Counted from the first letter of the stretch, positions 1-5,416 are shown. The stretch is 5,416 nucleotides of DNA from Candidatus Margulisiibacteriota bacterium (GCA_028717325.1 JAQUOB010000094.1:1-5416), one strand, 5' to 3'. A program made the numbers and translations. Notes: generated by a model not told the origin, from the letters alone.

Positions 1-289
1 TGAACGGCCGCGAGACCAGTTCCAGCTGTTCGAGCTTTTTTTCGTCGTCCAGCCAGTAATAGAGCTGGCCCCAGAGCCGGGGCGAATATTTGATGACCGG
101 GGCGTAAAGCTTGGCAAAAACGTTGAGGAAGCCGGAACAGGCGGCAAAGACGTCGATCATCTCCTGGTCGTATCGATCGCCGGACAGGTGCTCGACCGCC
201 CTGACGATCGCCGTCGCCGCCGAACGATGCCCGCCGCCGGTGTCGGAAAAAAAATAGAGGATCTTTTTCTTCACGCTCTGTTCTTTCAC
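1..289 (-). CDS. MGDG-synthase/UgtP-type glycosyltransferase, N-terminal part (3' end off the window)
   Basis: The frame opens at GTG 289-287, overlapping the epimerase stop as GTGA, and stays open to the left edge, giving 96 residues. A second GTG, five codons on (274-272), is an alternative start; neither has a strong Shine-Dalgarno sequence, and translational coupling probably matters. After a basic start (KKKILYFFS) comes SDTGGGHRSAATAI at residues 15-28, the signature of the MGDG-synthase N-terminal domain (GT28-type, GT-B fold); His21 lies in the GGGH loop. The following residues, VIDVF-like (44-48), then the LYAPVIKYSPRLWGQLYYW segment (61-79), fit this family's pattern of a hydrophobic first domain with Y..P.LWG.LY. 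Members transfer Gal or Glc from UDP-sugars to diacylglycerol at the inner face of the membrane (plant MGD1, Bacillus UgtP). The donor-binding C-terminal half is not visible, so sugar and acceptor specificity cannot be judged. MurG is a distant relative but lacks this SDTGGGH context. Confidence 0.82.
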   Translation of the reverse strand, partial: MKEQSVKKKILYFFSDTGGGHRSAATAIVRAVEHLSGDRYDQEMIDVFAACSGFLNVFAKLYAPVIKYSPRLWGQLYYWLDDEKKLEQLELVSRPF

Positions 290-1203
290 GCCCGATACCA
301 ATCAAGCGTTTTCTGCAAGCCGTCTTTGATGCCGATCTTCGCCTGCCAGCCCAGGACCTTTTTGGCCCGGCGGCAATCGAGCACGCTGCGAAAAAGCTCG
401 CCAGCCCGGGGCGGCGCGTAAGTCGCCGAACCTTTGAAAGCCAGCAGCTCTTTTAAAGTCGAGAACAGTTGATTGACCGAGGTGCCGGCGCCGGTGCCGA
501 TATTGATGATCTCCCCGTCCCCTTTTTGCAGGGCCAGCAGGTTGGCGCCGGCGACTTCGCCGACATAAACATAATCGCGCAGTTGCCGGCCGTCTCCGTA
601 AATGGTCGGCGCTTCGCCCTTTAACATCTTGCCGCAAAAGATGGCGATGACGCCGGCTTCGCCCAGGGGGTCCTGCCGCGGGCCGTAAACGTTGCCGTAA
701 CGCAGGACGGTGAATTTCAGCCCGTAAAGCTTCCAGTAAGCGTAAAGGTACATCTCGACGGAGCGCTTGGTTATGGCATAGGGCGAGATCGGCTCCTGCG
801 CGTGATCTTCGGCCGCGCCGCCTTTTTCCGGCACTTCGCCGTAGAGCGCGCCGCCGGTCGAAGAAAAGATTATTTTGCCGACTTTGGACTGCACGGCCGC
901 ATTGAGAAGGTTTAAAGTCCCCAGCTCGTTGACCTCGGCGTTAAAGACCGGGTCGCTGACCGATTTGCGCACATCGATCTGGGCGGCCAGATGGGCGATG
1001 ACATCGGGGGCAAAATCATTGATCGCTTCGGCCAGCCGAGCGTCCCGGATATCAACGGGGAAAAATTCCGCTTTGGGGTTAAGGTTCTCTTTTTTGCCGG
1101 TCGTCAGGTTGTCGACAATGGCGACTTGGTGGCCGGCAGCGATAAAAGCATCCGCAATATTAGAACCGATAAAGCCTGCCCCGCCGGTAACCAGGATTTT
1201 CAT
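286..1203 (-). CDS. NDP-sugar epimerase, extended SDR family (UDP-glucose 4-epimerase-like)
   Basis: A 305-residue cytoplasmic NAD-dependent nucleotide-sugar enzyme, complete and of normal length for the family. The ATG at 1203-1201 overlaps the sensor stop (ATGA) and follows a strong GAGGAG Shine-Dalgarno sequence. The Rossmann NAD motif GGAGFIG is at residues 7-13, the acidic residue binding the adenosine ribose is D31 (VDNLTTG), and DIRD is at 51-54. The catalytic set is S114/S115/T116 (FSST) and Y142-x3-K146 (SPYAITK). Substrate-side motifs are GNVYGPRQDP at 170-179, the YGDGRQLRDYVYV segment at 202-214, and NIGTG at 234-238. GGALYGE at 117-123 resembles bacterial and archaeal GalE-type epimerases. 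The likely reaction is UDP-Glc/UDP-Gal (or UDP-GlcNAc/GalNAc) C4 epimerization, although UDP-glucuronate-type epimerases and sugar-nucleotide dehydratases share most of these motifs, so the substrate is not fixed. It immediately precedes a glycolipid-type glycosyltransferase, which suggests that it supplies the sugar donor. I do not assign galE because the physiological role is not shown. Confidence 0.9.
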   Translation of the reverse strand: MKILVTGGAGFIGSNIADAFIAAGHQVAIVDNLTTGKKENLNPKAEFFPVDIRDARLAEAINDFAPDVIAHLAAQIDVRKSVSDPVFNAEVNELGTLNLLNAAVQSKVGKIIFSSTGGALYGEVPEKGGAAEDHAQEPISPYAITKRSVEMYLYAYWKLYGLKFTVLRYGNVYGPRQDPLGEAGVIAIFCGKMLKGEAPTIYGDGRQLRDYVYVGEVAGANLLALQKGDGEIINIGTGAGTSVNQLFSTLKELLAFKGSATYAPPRAGELFRSVLDCRRAKKVLGWQAKIGIKDGLQKTLDWYRA

Positions 1204-2321
1204 CTTGACTCCTCTTCGCAGGCCAGGATTTCCCGCAGCGCCATGATGATCTGGACCTCCGGCCCTATTGTTTGCCTGACCGCGTAGATCTTGCCGGAAA
1301 AAACGCCGCCGTCTTTTCTTTTAAGCCGGGCGCGGAAATCCTTGACCACTTCATTTTTGGCCAGCCTATTCGACAGGCGGGCCCAATCCTGGGGATCTGA
1401 ATAAAAGCTTATGATCGGGAAGCTATAAATATCGTCGGCCTCGCCCAAGCCGAAAAGCTCCCGCGTCACGGGATTGGCTTCCAGTATCTTCCCGTCAAGA
1501 GCGGTCGCAATAATCCCGATCGGGATATTCTCGATCAGGTTCCTGTTCTTCATTTCGGCGTCCCACAAAAGGTCCTTCTGGCGCAGGGCGTCGCCGATCC
1601 TTTCCGCGTCAAAAATATCCATGACGCGCAGGACGGACCAGGCGATCGCGATGGCGCACGCCGCCCGCAAGACCTGCACCGGCACGCCAAACAGATCCAA
1701 AAAAGTTTTTGAGTTAATGATCGAGGCCGGGAAAAAATTCGCCTGCGGTATCAGCAGGCCCCCAAAGACGGCATAAGCACCGAAAGCCAGCGCTGCTAAG
1801 ATAAAATATTTTCCGTCCCGGTGATCGTCTAATCCTGCCGCCTGCTGCCGGGAATAAACGAGCAGTCCGATCGAGCTCAAGATCGCGCCGGGCAACGCCA
1901 GGAAATATTTGCTGGCAGCGTTCCAGACAAAATAGGAATTGACGCCCATGAGCGCCGGCCAGCCAAAAAAGAGAAGCGCGAATAAAAGAGGGAACCAAAA
2001 TCTAAGTTTATTTTCTCCGACCAGATTGACCAGCCGGTAACCGAACAGAAAAAGCAGCAAAGAAGCGCCGAATAAAGCGAGGGAGCTAGAAATTTCCGAT
2101 AAAAAACTGCTGCCCTGAAGGAACGAGAACATCTCGATCATTTCGTTGACGCCCTGAACGATCCCAAACCAGCCCAGCAGCCACAAAATATCGACCAGCC
2201 TATAACTGCTGGCTTTGACGATCCGGCCGTAAAACAAAATGATCAAGCCCAGGCCGAAAAGAGAAAGGCCGTAAAGCAGATAGACGACCGCCATGTTCCT
2301 GTACCAAAAATCAATCAACAT
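1200..2321 (-). CDS. Seven-transmembrane sensor protein with single C-terminal PAS domain
   Basis: A 373-residue inner-membrane sensor. The ATG at 2321-2319 overlaps the ATPase gene by 11 nt, with a GAAAGAGA tract upstream; Met10 is an alternative start that would trim only the N-terminal tail. Seven hydrophobic helices are visible at about 11-31, 43-61, 78-100, 107-127, 137-157, 171-192 and 211-233. Basic residues cluster in the loops after helices 1, 3 and 5, giving an N-out, C-in topology. The first two helices (YGLSLFGLGL, then WLLGWFGIVQGVNEMIEMF) recall the membrane input region I remember from a group of PAS histidine kinases and GGDEF proteins. Residues 234-258 form a short signalling helix, and 259-364 a PAS domain (NLIENIPIGIIATALDGKI, then ANPVTRELFG, ending in the RLKRKDG and VRQTIGPE strands). 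There is no histidine-kinase, GGDEF, EAL, HTH or phosphatase domain after the PAS; the protein stops at EEESR where the epimerase begins. It must signal by protein contact, possibly with the ATPase encoded just upstream. Confidence 0.82.
   Translation of the reverse strand: MLIDFWYRNMAVVYLLYGLSLFGLGLIILFYGRIVKASSYRLVDILWLLGWFGIVQGVNEMIEMFSFLQGSSFLSEISSSLALFGASLLLFLFGYRLVNLVGENKLRFWFPLLFALLFFGWPALMGVNSYFVWNAASKYFLALPGAILSSIGLLVYSRQQAAGLDDHRDGKYFILAALAFGAYAVFGGLLIPQANFFPASIINSKTFLDLFGVPVQVLRAACAIAIAWSVLRVMDIFDAERIGDALRQKDLLWDAEMKNRNLIENIPIGIIATALDGKILEANPVTRELFGLGEADDIYSFPIISFYSDPQDWARLSNRLAKNEVVKDFRARLKRKDGGVFSGKIYAVRQTIGPEVQIIMALREILACEEESR
1208..1216 (-). promoter_or_regulatory. Strong Shine-Dalgarno for the epimerase
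   Basis: On the minus strand AAGAGGAGT ends 4 nt before the ATG at 1203-1201, with the GAGGAG core 5 nt away. It is the best ribosome binding site in the window and lies inside the last codons of the sensor gene. It fixes the epimerase start and suggests higher or more independent translation than the other coupled genes, which have only weak GAAAGG-like tracts. Confidence 0.75.
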
Positions 2322-3615
2322 CGGCCGATTCTCTTTCAGTATCTTTTATCAATTCGGGCCCGATGATCTCCACGCACTGTTCGATCGCCTCGGAAACCGC
2401 ATTGTCGCAAAGCTTGATCGCCTGGCGGGGATTGCCCCGGGAGATCTCGAAGATCTTTTCCAGGGCGGCGGCCGTAAAAGGACGCGAACCCCTGCCCCCG
2501 ACGCTCTCGACCCGCACTTTGATCAACTCCTTGAACTCTTCGAATTCCAGATGGTCCAGGGTGATCTTTAAGACCAGCCGTTCGTAAAGCGGCTGGATCT
2601 CATTCCTTAATTTGTCGAGCGTTTCCGGCAGGCCCGCCATGACCAGATTGACGCCGTCGATGTCGCCCAGGGTGCGCAACGGCCGTTCGATCTCGATCGT
2701 GAATTCGTGCGCCTCGTCAAGCAACAGGACCAGGTATTTTTTCATTTTCTTCCGGAGCTGGCCCAGGTTATAAAGATCGCTCTCTTTCTTTGCTTGCTCA
2801 TAGCTGTAGCCCAGGCTCTGAAAGATATGCGCCACCAGCTGGTTGAACTCGATCGGGGGGCGCGGAATATAGACCGTGTGGTAATCTGCTTTGGGCAGTT
2901 TGCCGGCCAGCCAGCGCAACAGGGTGGTCTTGCCGATGCCGAGCGGGCCGGTGATCAGGATATGGCCGCTGTGGGAATTGACCTTGCCCAGTACTTCTTT
3001 GACCTCTTTTTCGTAGCCGGTCAGCAGCTCGGGATGGACATCGAGCGTAAAAGGATTGTTGTGCCAGCCCATCTTTTGATACCAGAGCCGCTGATCCTCG
3101 GAGATCGCCTTGAGCACTTTCAACCCGCCGGCTTCTTCTTCGCCGGCTTTGTTTTCCGCCTCTTGAATTAAAAGCCGCCTGACAAAAACCGCCAGGAAAA
3201 TCCCGGAAAAAAGTATAAAAGCCAGCCCGAGTATAAAACCGGTCCAGACGAGCCAATTAGTCGGGGCCGGTTTGGGGGATGCGGCCGGAGCGGCCGGCGG
3301 CTGAACTTCTCTGGTCGCCGGCGGGGCAACCTCGATCGGCGGCATTTTGATCGGCGTCCCGGCGGCGCGCGGGACCAGGCCCATTTCCCGCAGCTTCATT
3401 TCCCGCAGGATGCTGTCCTTTAATTTCCTCGCGCCGCGAAAATTGCGGCTGATCTCCAGGGCCCGGTCCACGCTGTTCAGCGCGGCCTTCAGGTCGCCCA
3501 CCAGGTACTGGGTGGTCGCCTGATCGAAATATTTCTGCGCCGTCGGCTGTTCGCCAAAGCCCGGCGCGTGCCAGCCGATAGCGATGAGCAGGCCCAGAAC
3601 TATTATTTTTCTCAC
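2311..3615 (-). CDS. Membrane-anchored ExeA-type AAA ATPase with extracytoplasmic TPR
   Basis: A 434-residue ATPase. The GTG start at 3615-3613 overlaps the upstream stop (GTGA), with GAAAGG 9 nt upstream; the next in-frame Met is at residue 73, which would lose the signal sequence. Order: signal peptide 1-21; TPR-like helices 27-75; Pro/Ala-rich linker about 87-118; membrane helix 121-145 followed by RR (positive-inside); short acidic linker; ATPase about 178-425. The ATPase has the ExeA/AAA_22 layout: MGWHNNPFTLD..PELLTGYE at its start, Walker A GPLGIGKTT at 223-231 (K229, T230), Walker B LVLLLDEAH at 295-303 (D300, E301), sensor-1-like NLVMAGLP at 323-330, a likely arginine finger in YERL (R346), and sensor-2 GNPRQAIKLCDNA at 394-406 (R397). 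All key residues are present, so it should hydrolyse ATP. ExeA itself has the reverse order (cytoplasmic ATPase first, periplasmic domain last). Related ATPases occur in type II secretion and PEP-CTERM/exopolysaccharide loci. Here it probably couples ATP hydrolysis to an envelope process; the partner is unknown. Confidence 0.88.
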   Translation of the reverse strand: MRKIIVLGLLIAIGWHAPGFGEQPTAQKYFDQATTQYLVGDLKAALNSVDRALEISRNFRGARKLKDSILREMKLREMGLVPRAAGTPIKMPPIEVAPPATREVQPPAAPAASPKPAPTNWLVWTGFILGLAFILFSGIFLAVFVRRLLIQEAENKAGEEEAGGLKVLKAISEDQRLWYQKMGWHNNPFTLDVHPELLTGYEKEVKEVLGKVNSHSGHILITGPLGIGKTTLLRWLAGKLPKADYHTVYIPRPPIEFNQLVAHIFQSLGYSYEQAKKESDLYNLGQLRKKMKKYLVLLLDEAHEFTIEIERPLRTLGDIDGVNLVMAGLPETLDKLRNEIQPLYERLVLKITLDHLEFEEFKELIKVRVESVGGRGSRPFTAAALEKIFEISRGNPRQAIKLCDNAVSEAIEQCVEIIGPELIKDTERESADVD

Positions 3616-4445
3616 AGATGATTGCCTTTCGCCCTGATCACCGCCTCCAGGCGGTTGATCATCGTTTTGATCTCACGATTGTCAGGCTCGATCTTTAATA
3701 ACGCCTTCAACTCCGACTTGGCCTTTTGGTATTCAAACTTCGCCATGTAAGACCGGGCGGCCACAATCAGGCGGGCTTTGGTCACGTTAATATCTTCGCC
3801 GGCCCGGGCGAATTTTTTAATCTTAACCTTTTTTGCCGCCAGTTTAAATGGCTTCTTTTTGGCCGCCGGCTTAACCGGAATTTTTTTGGCCGCTATTTTT
3901 ACCGGCGGCCGGACAGGGATCGCCGCTTCCTCTGTCACCGCTCCTTCGGTCAAGGCCACCCGCCGCCGGGCCGCGAGCGCCAGGCGCGCCGATTCGATCG
4001 CCCGCTGGCGGGCGATCCTTTCTTTCTCGGTCAGTTTGGCCATCGAGGCTTCTTCGGTCTCCGCGATCTTCATCATTAAAGCCAGGATCGGCTCGCCGAT
4101 GTAAAAAGCACTGCTGTCGCCCTGGAAGGTTACACCTTCAACATCGTTGGCGATCAGCTTGGCCGTATAGATCCCTTTTTTTACGCCCGCCGGCACTTCC
4201 CAGTAGCCATTCCAGACGTTGGAGCGGCCGTCGAAATTCAGATTAATTTCTTCGCCGTTCGGCATGACCGCCTTGATGTGATTGGTGTCGGGCGGTGCCT
4301 CGATGACGATATGGACGATATCTCCCGGCAAATATTCGCGCAGGCCCAGGCCCATCTGGGAAACCTTGAAATTTTGAGCGTCGACGAAGGTCAGCATAAA
4401 GGTCAATAAAAGGATACCAAAAAAAATCGTCTTAAAGAACTTCAC
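3612..4445 (-). CDS. Secreted protein: Ig-like domain, Lys/Ala repeat linker, C-terminal TPR
   Basis: A 277-residue exported protein of unknown function. The GTG start at 4445-4443 overlaps the upstream stop as GTGA, with a GGAAAGG purine tract 11 nt upstream. Residues 1-23 form a clear signal peptide (KFFK, hydrophobic core, VDA|Q cleavage site), so it should be periplasmic. Residues about 25-118 look like a beta-sandwich Ig-like domain: YLPGD near the start, then V.I.AP, VWNGYWEVP and GIYTAKLIA, the pattern of bacterial Ig/macroglobulin-like modules. Residues 125-165 are Ala/Glu/Arg-rich and helical, possibly a coiled coil. Residues 181-207 hold three tandem 9-residue units of the form P-V/F-K-x-A-A-K-K-x. 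Residues 222-270 form a helical hairpin with TPR spacing (Y..AKFEYQKAKSELKALLKIEP). Encoded between the outer-membrane barrel and the membrane ATPase, it could bridge them, perhaps through its TPR. The basic repeat could bind polyanions such as LPS or polysaccharide; that is inference. No enzymatic motif was seen. Confidence 0.8.
   Translation of the reverse strand: MKFFKTIFFGILLLTFMLTFVDAQNFKVSQMGLGLREYLPGDIVHIVIEAPPDTNHIKAVMPNGEEINLNFDGRSNVWNGYWEVPAGVKKGIYTAKLIANDVEGVTFQGDSSAFYIGEPILALMMKIAETEEASMAKLTEKERIARQRAIESARLALAARRRVALTEGAVTEEAAIPVRPPVKIAAKKIPVKPAAKKKPFKLAAKKVKIKKFARAGEDINVTKARLIVAARSYMAKFEYQKAKSELKALLKIEPDNREIKTMINRLEAVIRAKGNHL
3625..3630 (-). promoter_or_regulatory. Ribosome binding site deciding the GTG start of the ATPase
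   Basis: GAAAGG lies 9 nt upstream of the GTG at 3615-3613, within the end of the preceding gene. Together with the GTGA overlap and the signal peptide that follows immediately, it supports this non-ATG start over the next in-frame Met, 72 codons downstream. Confidence 0.6.
3825..3905 (-). repeat. Three tandem 9-residue Lys/Ala/Pro repeats (in-frame, 27 nt units)
   Basis: In the secreted Ig/TPR protein, residues 181-207 contain PVKIAAKKI, PVKPAAKKK and PFKLAAKKV: three units of consensus P-V/F-K-x-A-A-K-K-x with an exact 9-residue (27 nt) period. The motif resembles the basic PAKKA-type tails of histone-H1-like proteins, but here it follows a signal peptide and so lies outside the cytoplasm. 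It separates the Ig-like half from the TPR half and is probably a flexible, strongly positive linker. Confidence 0.85.
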
Positions 4446-5416
4446 TGGCGGCCGCGCCTTTCCAGCGTTTCCGGCAGTGCGGAAGGTCCGCCTTTAAGCG
4501 CCAGCCAGGGTTCGCCGACATAGGACAAAGAAATAAAGTTTGTCGCTAGCTCGGGATCATTATAATACGGGTGATAGGCATAGTCGAACCGAAAGCCCCG
4601 AACGCCAAAAGAGAGGCCAAAGGTCGGGTTCCAGCTGGTCCTCGAGGTATTGGTCGTATCAATGCTCTGGTCTAATCCGCCGCGCACGGCAATGGCATCG
4701 CCGATCTTATACTCGACCCCCAAATTCCCGGTCACCGGCCGGGTGCTCTGGGCGGGAATTTTGAAGTCGCCGGCCAGCAGCAGATCACCCTTGAAAGCGA
4801 TCGGTTTAACCGCCACGCCGATCTTGGTTTGCCCCGTCAATGATTCTTCGATCCCGCTGCTGAAACGAAGAAGCCCGCCCAGCGACACCGGCAGGATATT
4901 CGAGCGACTGATCCCAAAATTTAAGTACGGCGAAAATACGAACTTGATGCCGAAGTCGGCGCTCTGGCCGGAAGCGAACAGGTTGACCCCGCCGGAATAG
5001 CCGCGGTTAAAGACCTTATAGTTCAGCCCGACAAAAATATTTCGCCCGTAGCCGAAATAACGGGACAGCGGACTGCTGTAACTCAGCAAAAACATTGAAT
5101 CGTAGTAATCGGTCATAACGACCTCGCCCTGCTCGTTTTTGGTGGGGATCTGGTTGACGCCCGTCGTGATGTAACCCAGGCCCACCGTTCCGAAATGGGA
5201 AGGGATCGCCCCGCAGTATTCCGAATAATAGATCTCGCCGATCAGGTTGGTGAACATGGCCATGGCCGCCGGCCCTTTTAAGCCCGCGATCCCCGCCGGG
5301 TTGATGAAGACGGCGTCAACATCGTCGGACACGGCCGTAAAGGCCCGCCCCATTCCCAGCGGCCGCGCCCCGCCGCCGATCACCGTCGCGTCGTCCGCGC
5401 TGCCCGTCACGGCGGC
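4442..5416 (-). CDS. PorV/PorQ (UPF0164)-like outer-membrane beta-barrel protein, 5'-partial
   Basis: Outer-membrane barrel protein whose start lies beyond the right edge; 324 codons are visible. The GTG at 5410-5408 is probably an internal Val, because the frame stays open to the edge (Ala-Ala before it, plausibly the end of a signal peptide) and no signal peptide follows it. Counting from that GTG, residues 12-43 carry the family hallmark: GGGARPLGMG, then AFTAVSDDVDAVFINPAG, matching the G-ARxxGMGgAFtAvaDDxxAxyxNPAG signature of PorV/PorQ/UPF0164 and FadL-related barrels. The rest alternates aromatic and glycine residues in strand-like stretches (for example 122-134, 152-169, 262-281, 291-298). 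Family members sit in the outer membrane; PorV itself belongs to the type IX secretion system, while UPF0164 members have no firm function. Oddity: after the last apparent strand there is a roughly 22-residue polar tail ending RRGRQ, whereas many barrels end on an aromatic residue. It is the most upstream visible gene and its stop overlaps the next start. Family confidence is high; specific role unknown. Confidence 0.85.
   Translation of the reverse strand, partial: AAVTGSADDATVIGGGARPLGMGRAFTAVSDDVDAVFINPAGIAGLKGPAAMAMFTNLIGEIYYSEYCGAIPSHFGTVGLGYITTGVNQIPTKNEQGEVVMTDYYDSMFLLSYSSPLSRYFGYGRNIFVGLNYKVFNRGYSGGVNLFASGQSADFGIKFVFSPYLNFGISRSNILPVSLGGLLRFSSGIEESLTGQTKIGVAVKPIAFKGDLLLAGDFKIPAQSTRPVTGNLGVEYKIGDAIAVRGGLDQSIDTTNTSRTSWNPTFGLSFGVRGFRFDYAYHPYYNDPELATNFISLSYVGEPWLALKGGPSALPETLERRGRQ
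4457..4463 (-). promoter_or_regulatory. Ribosome binding site deciding the GTG start of the secreted Ig/TPR protein
   Basis: GGAAAGG lies 11 nt upstream of the GTG at 4445-4443, inside the final codons of the barrel gene. The spacing is slightly long. The start is supported mainly by the signal peptide directly after it and by the GTGA stop/start overlap. Confidence 0.55.

Noticed and set aside
247..254. Run of eight A (eight T on the coding strand) near the glycosyltransferase start, a possible frameshift
   Set aside because: The same frame carries KKKILYFF before the run and the SDTGGGH signature directly after it, so no frameshift is needed.
188..421. A 77-codon plus-strand open frame spanning the epimerase end and glycosyltransferase start
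   Set aside because: It is Arg-rich, low in complexity and antisense to two well-supported overlapping genes, with no family resemblance.
875..1287. Plus-strand open frames of 98-123 codons
   Set aside because: They are antisense to the epimerase's NAD-binding half and the sensor's end, with no recognisable domain or coupling; the minus strand accounts for this stretch completely.
2707..3171. A 154-codon plus-strand open frame
   Set aside because: It lies fully antisense to the ATPase domain with its intact Walker motifs, resembles no family I know, and no convincing ribosome binding site was noticed. It is a shadow of the real gene.
2311..3615. Assignment of the ATPase as the type II secretion protein ExeA/GspA
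   Set aside because: The domain order is reversed, there is no visible peptidoglycan-binding domain, and no type II secretion genes are in the window. Only the ATPase domain type is supported.
3825..3905. The repeated AT/GC pattern as a possible CRISPR or regulatory repeat array
   Set aside because: The 27-nt period is in frame, encodes the 9-residue protein repeat, has no spacers and is imperfect at DNA level; it is a coding repeat.
3726..4104. Two plus-strand open frames of 108-117 codons
   Set aside because: Both are antisense to the secreted protein's Lys/Ala-rich region; their Phe/Gly- and Ala/Ile-rich composition is what complementing Lys and Ala codons produces.
4442..5416. Calling this a complete type IX secretion locus because of the PorV-like barrel
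   Set aside because: No other type IX component (PorU, SprA, GldK-N) is present, and PorV-like/UPF0164 proteins occur widely without that system.

Overview
The window is a stretch of a compact, single-direction bacterial operon. Every credible gene lies on the minus strand, so transcription runs from the right edge (5416) to the left edge (1). There are six genes: two are cut by the window edges and four are complete. All five junctions overlap (four by 4 nt as GTGA or ATGA, one by 11 nt), so there is no intergenic DNA, and I see no RNA gene, mobile element, CRISPR array or terminator. A beta-barrel outer-membrane protein and several signal peptides indicate a diderm (Gram-negative-type) bacterium. 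The fairly GC-rich composition and the unusual gene mix resemble an uncultivated candidate-phylum lineage (for example the Margulisbacteria/WOR-1 or Elusimicrobia/Omnitrophica type). That placement is a guess from general familiarity, not a demonstrated assignment.

In transcription order: (1) 5416-4442, a PorV/PorQ/UPF0164-like outer-membrane barrel, 5' end missing; (2) 4445-3612, a secreted protein with an Ig-like N-terminal domain, a Lys/Ala/Pro 9-residue repeat and a C-terminal TPR; (3) 3615-2311, a membrane-spanning AAA ATPase of ExeA type with an N-terminal extracytoplasmic TPR, Pro/Ala linker, one membrane helix and a cytoplasmic ATPase; (4) 2321-1200, a seven-helix membrane sensor with one C-terminal PAS domain and no output domain; (5) 1203-286, an NDP-sugar epimerase of the extended SDR family (GalE-like); (6) 289-1, the N-terminus of an MGDG-synthase/UgtP-type glycosyltransferase, cut by the left edge.

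Taken together, genes 1 to 4 place proteins in each envelope layer: outer membrane, periplasm, inner membrane and the cytoplasmic face. Two separate periplasmic TPR segments could connect them. Genes 5 and 6 would supply and transfer a sugar, probably to a lipid. The best hypothesis is an envelope-spanning export, assembly or surface-attachment apparatus powered by the ExeA-like ATPase and linked to glycolipid or polysaccharide synthesis. The individual domain calls are well supported; the joint function is inference.
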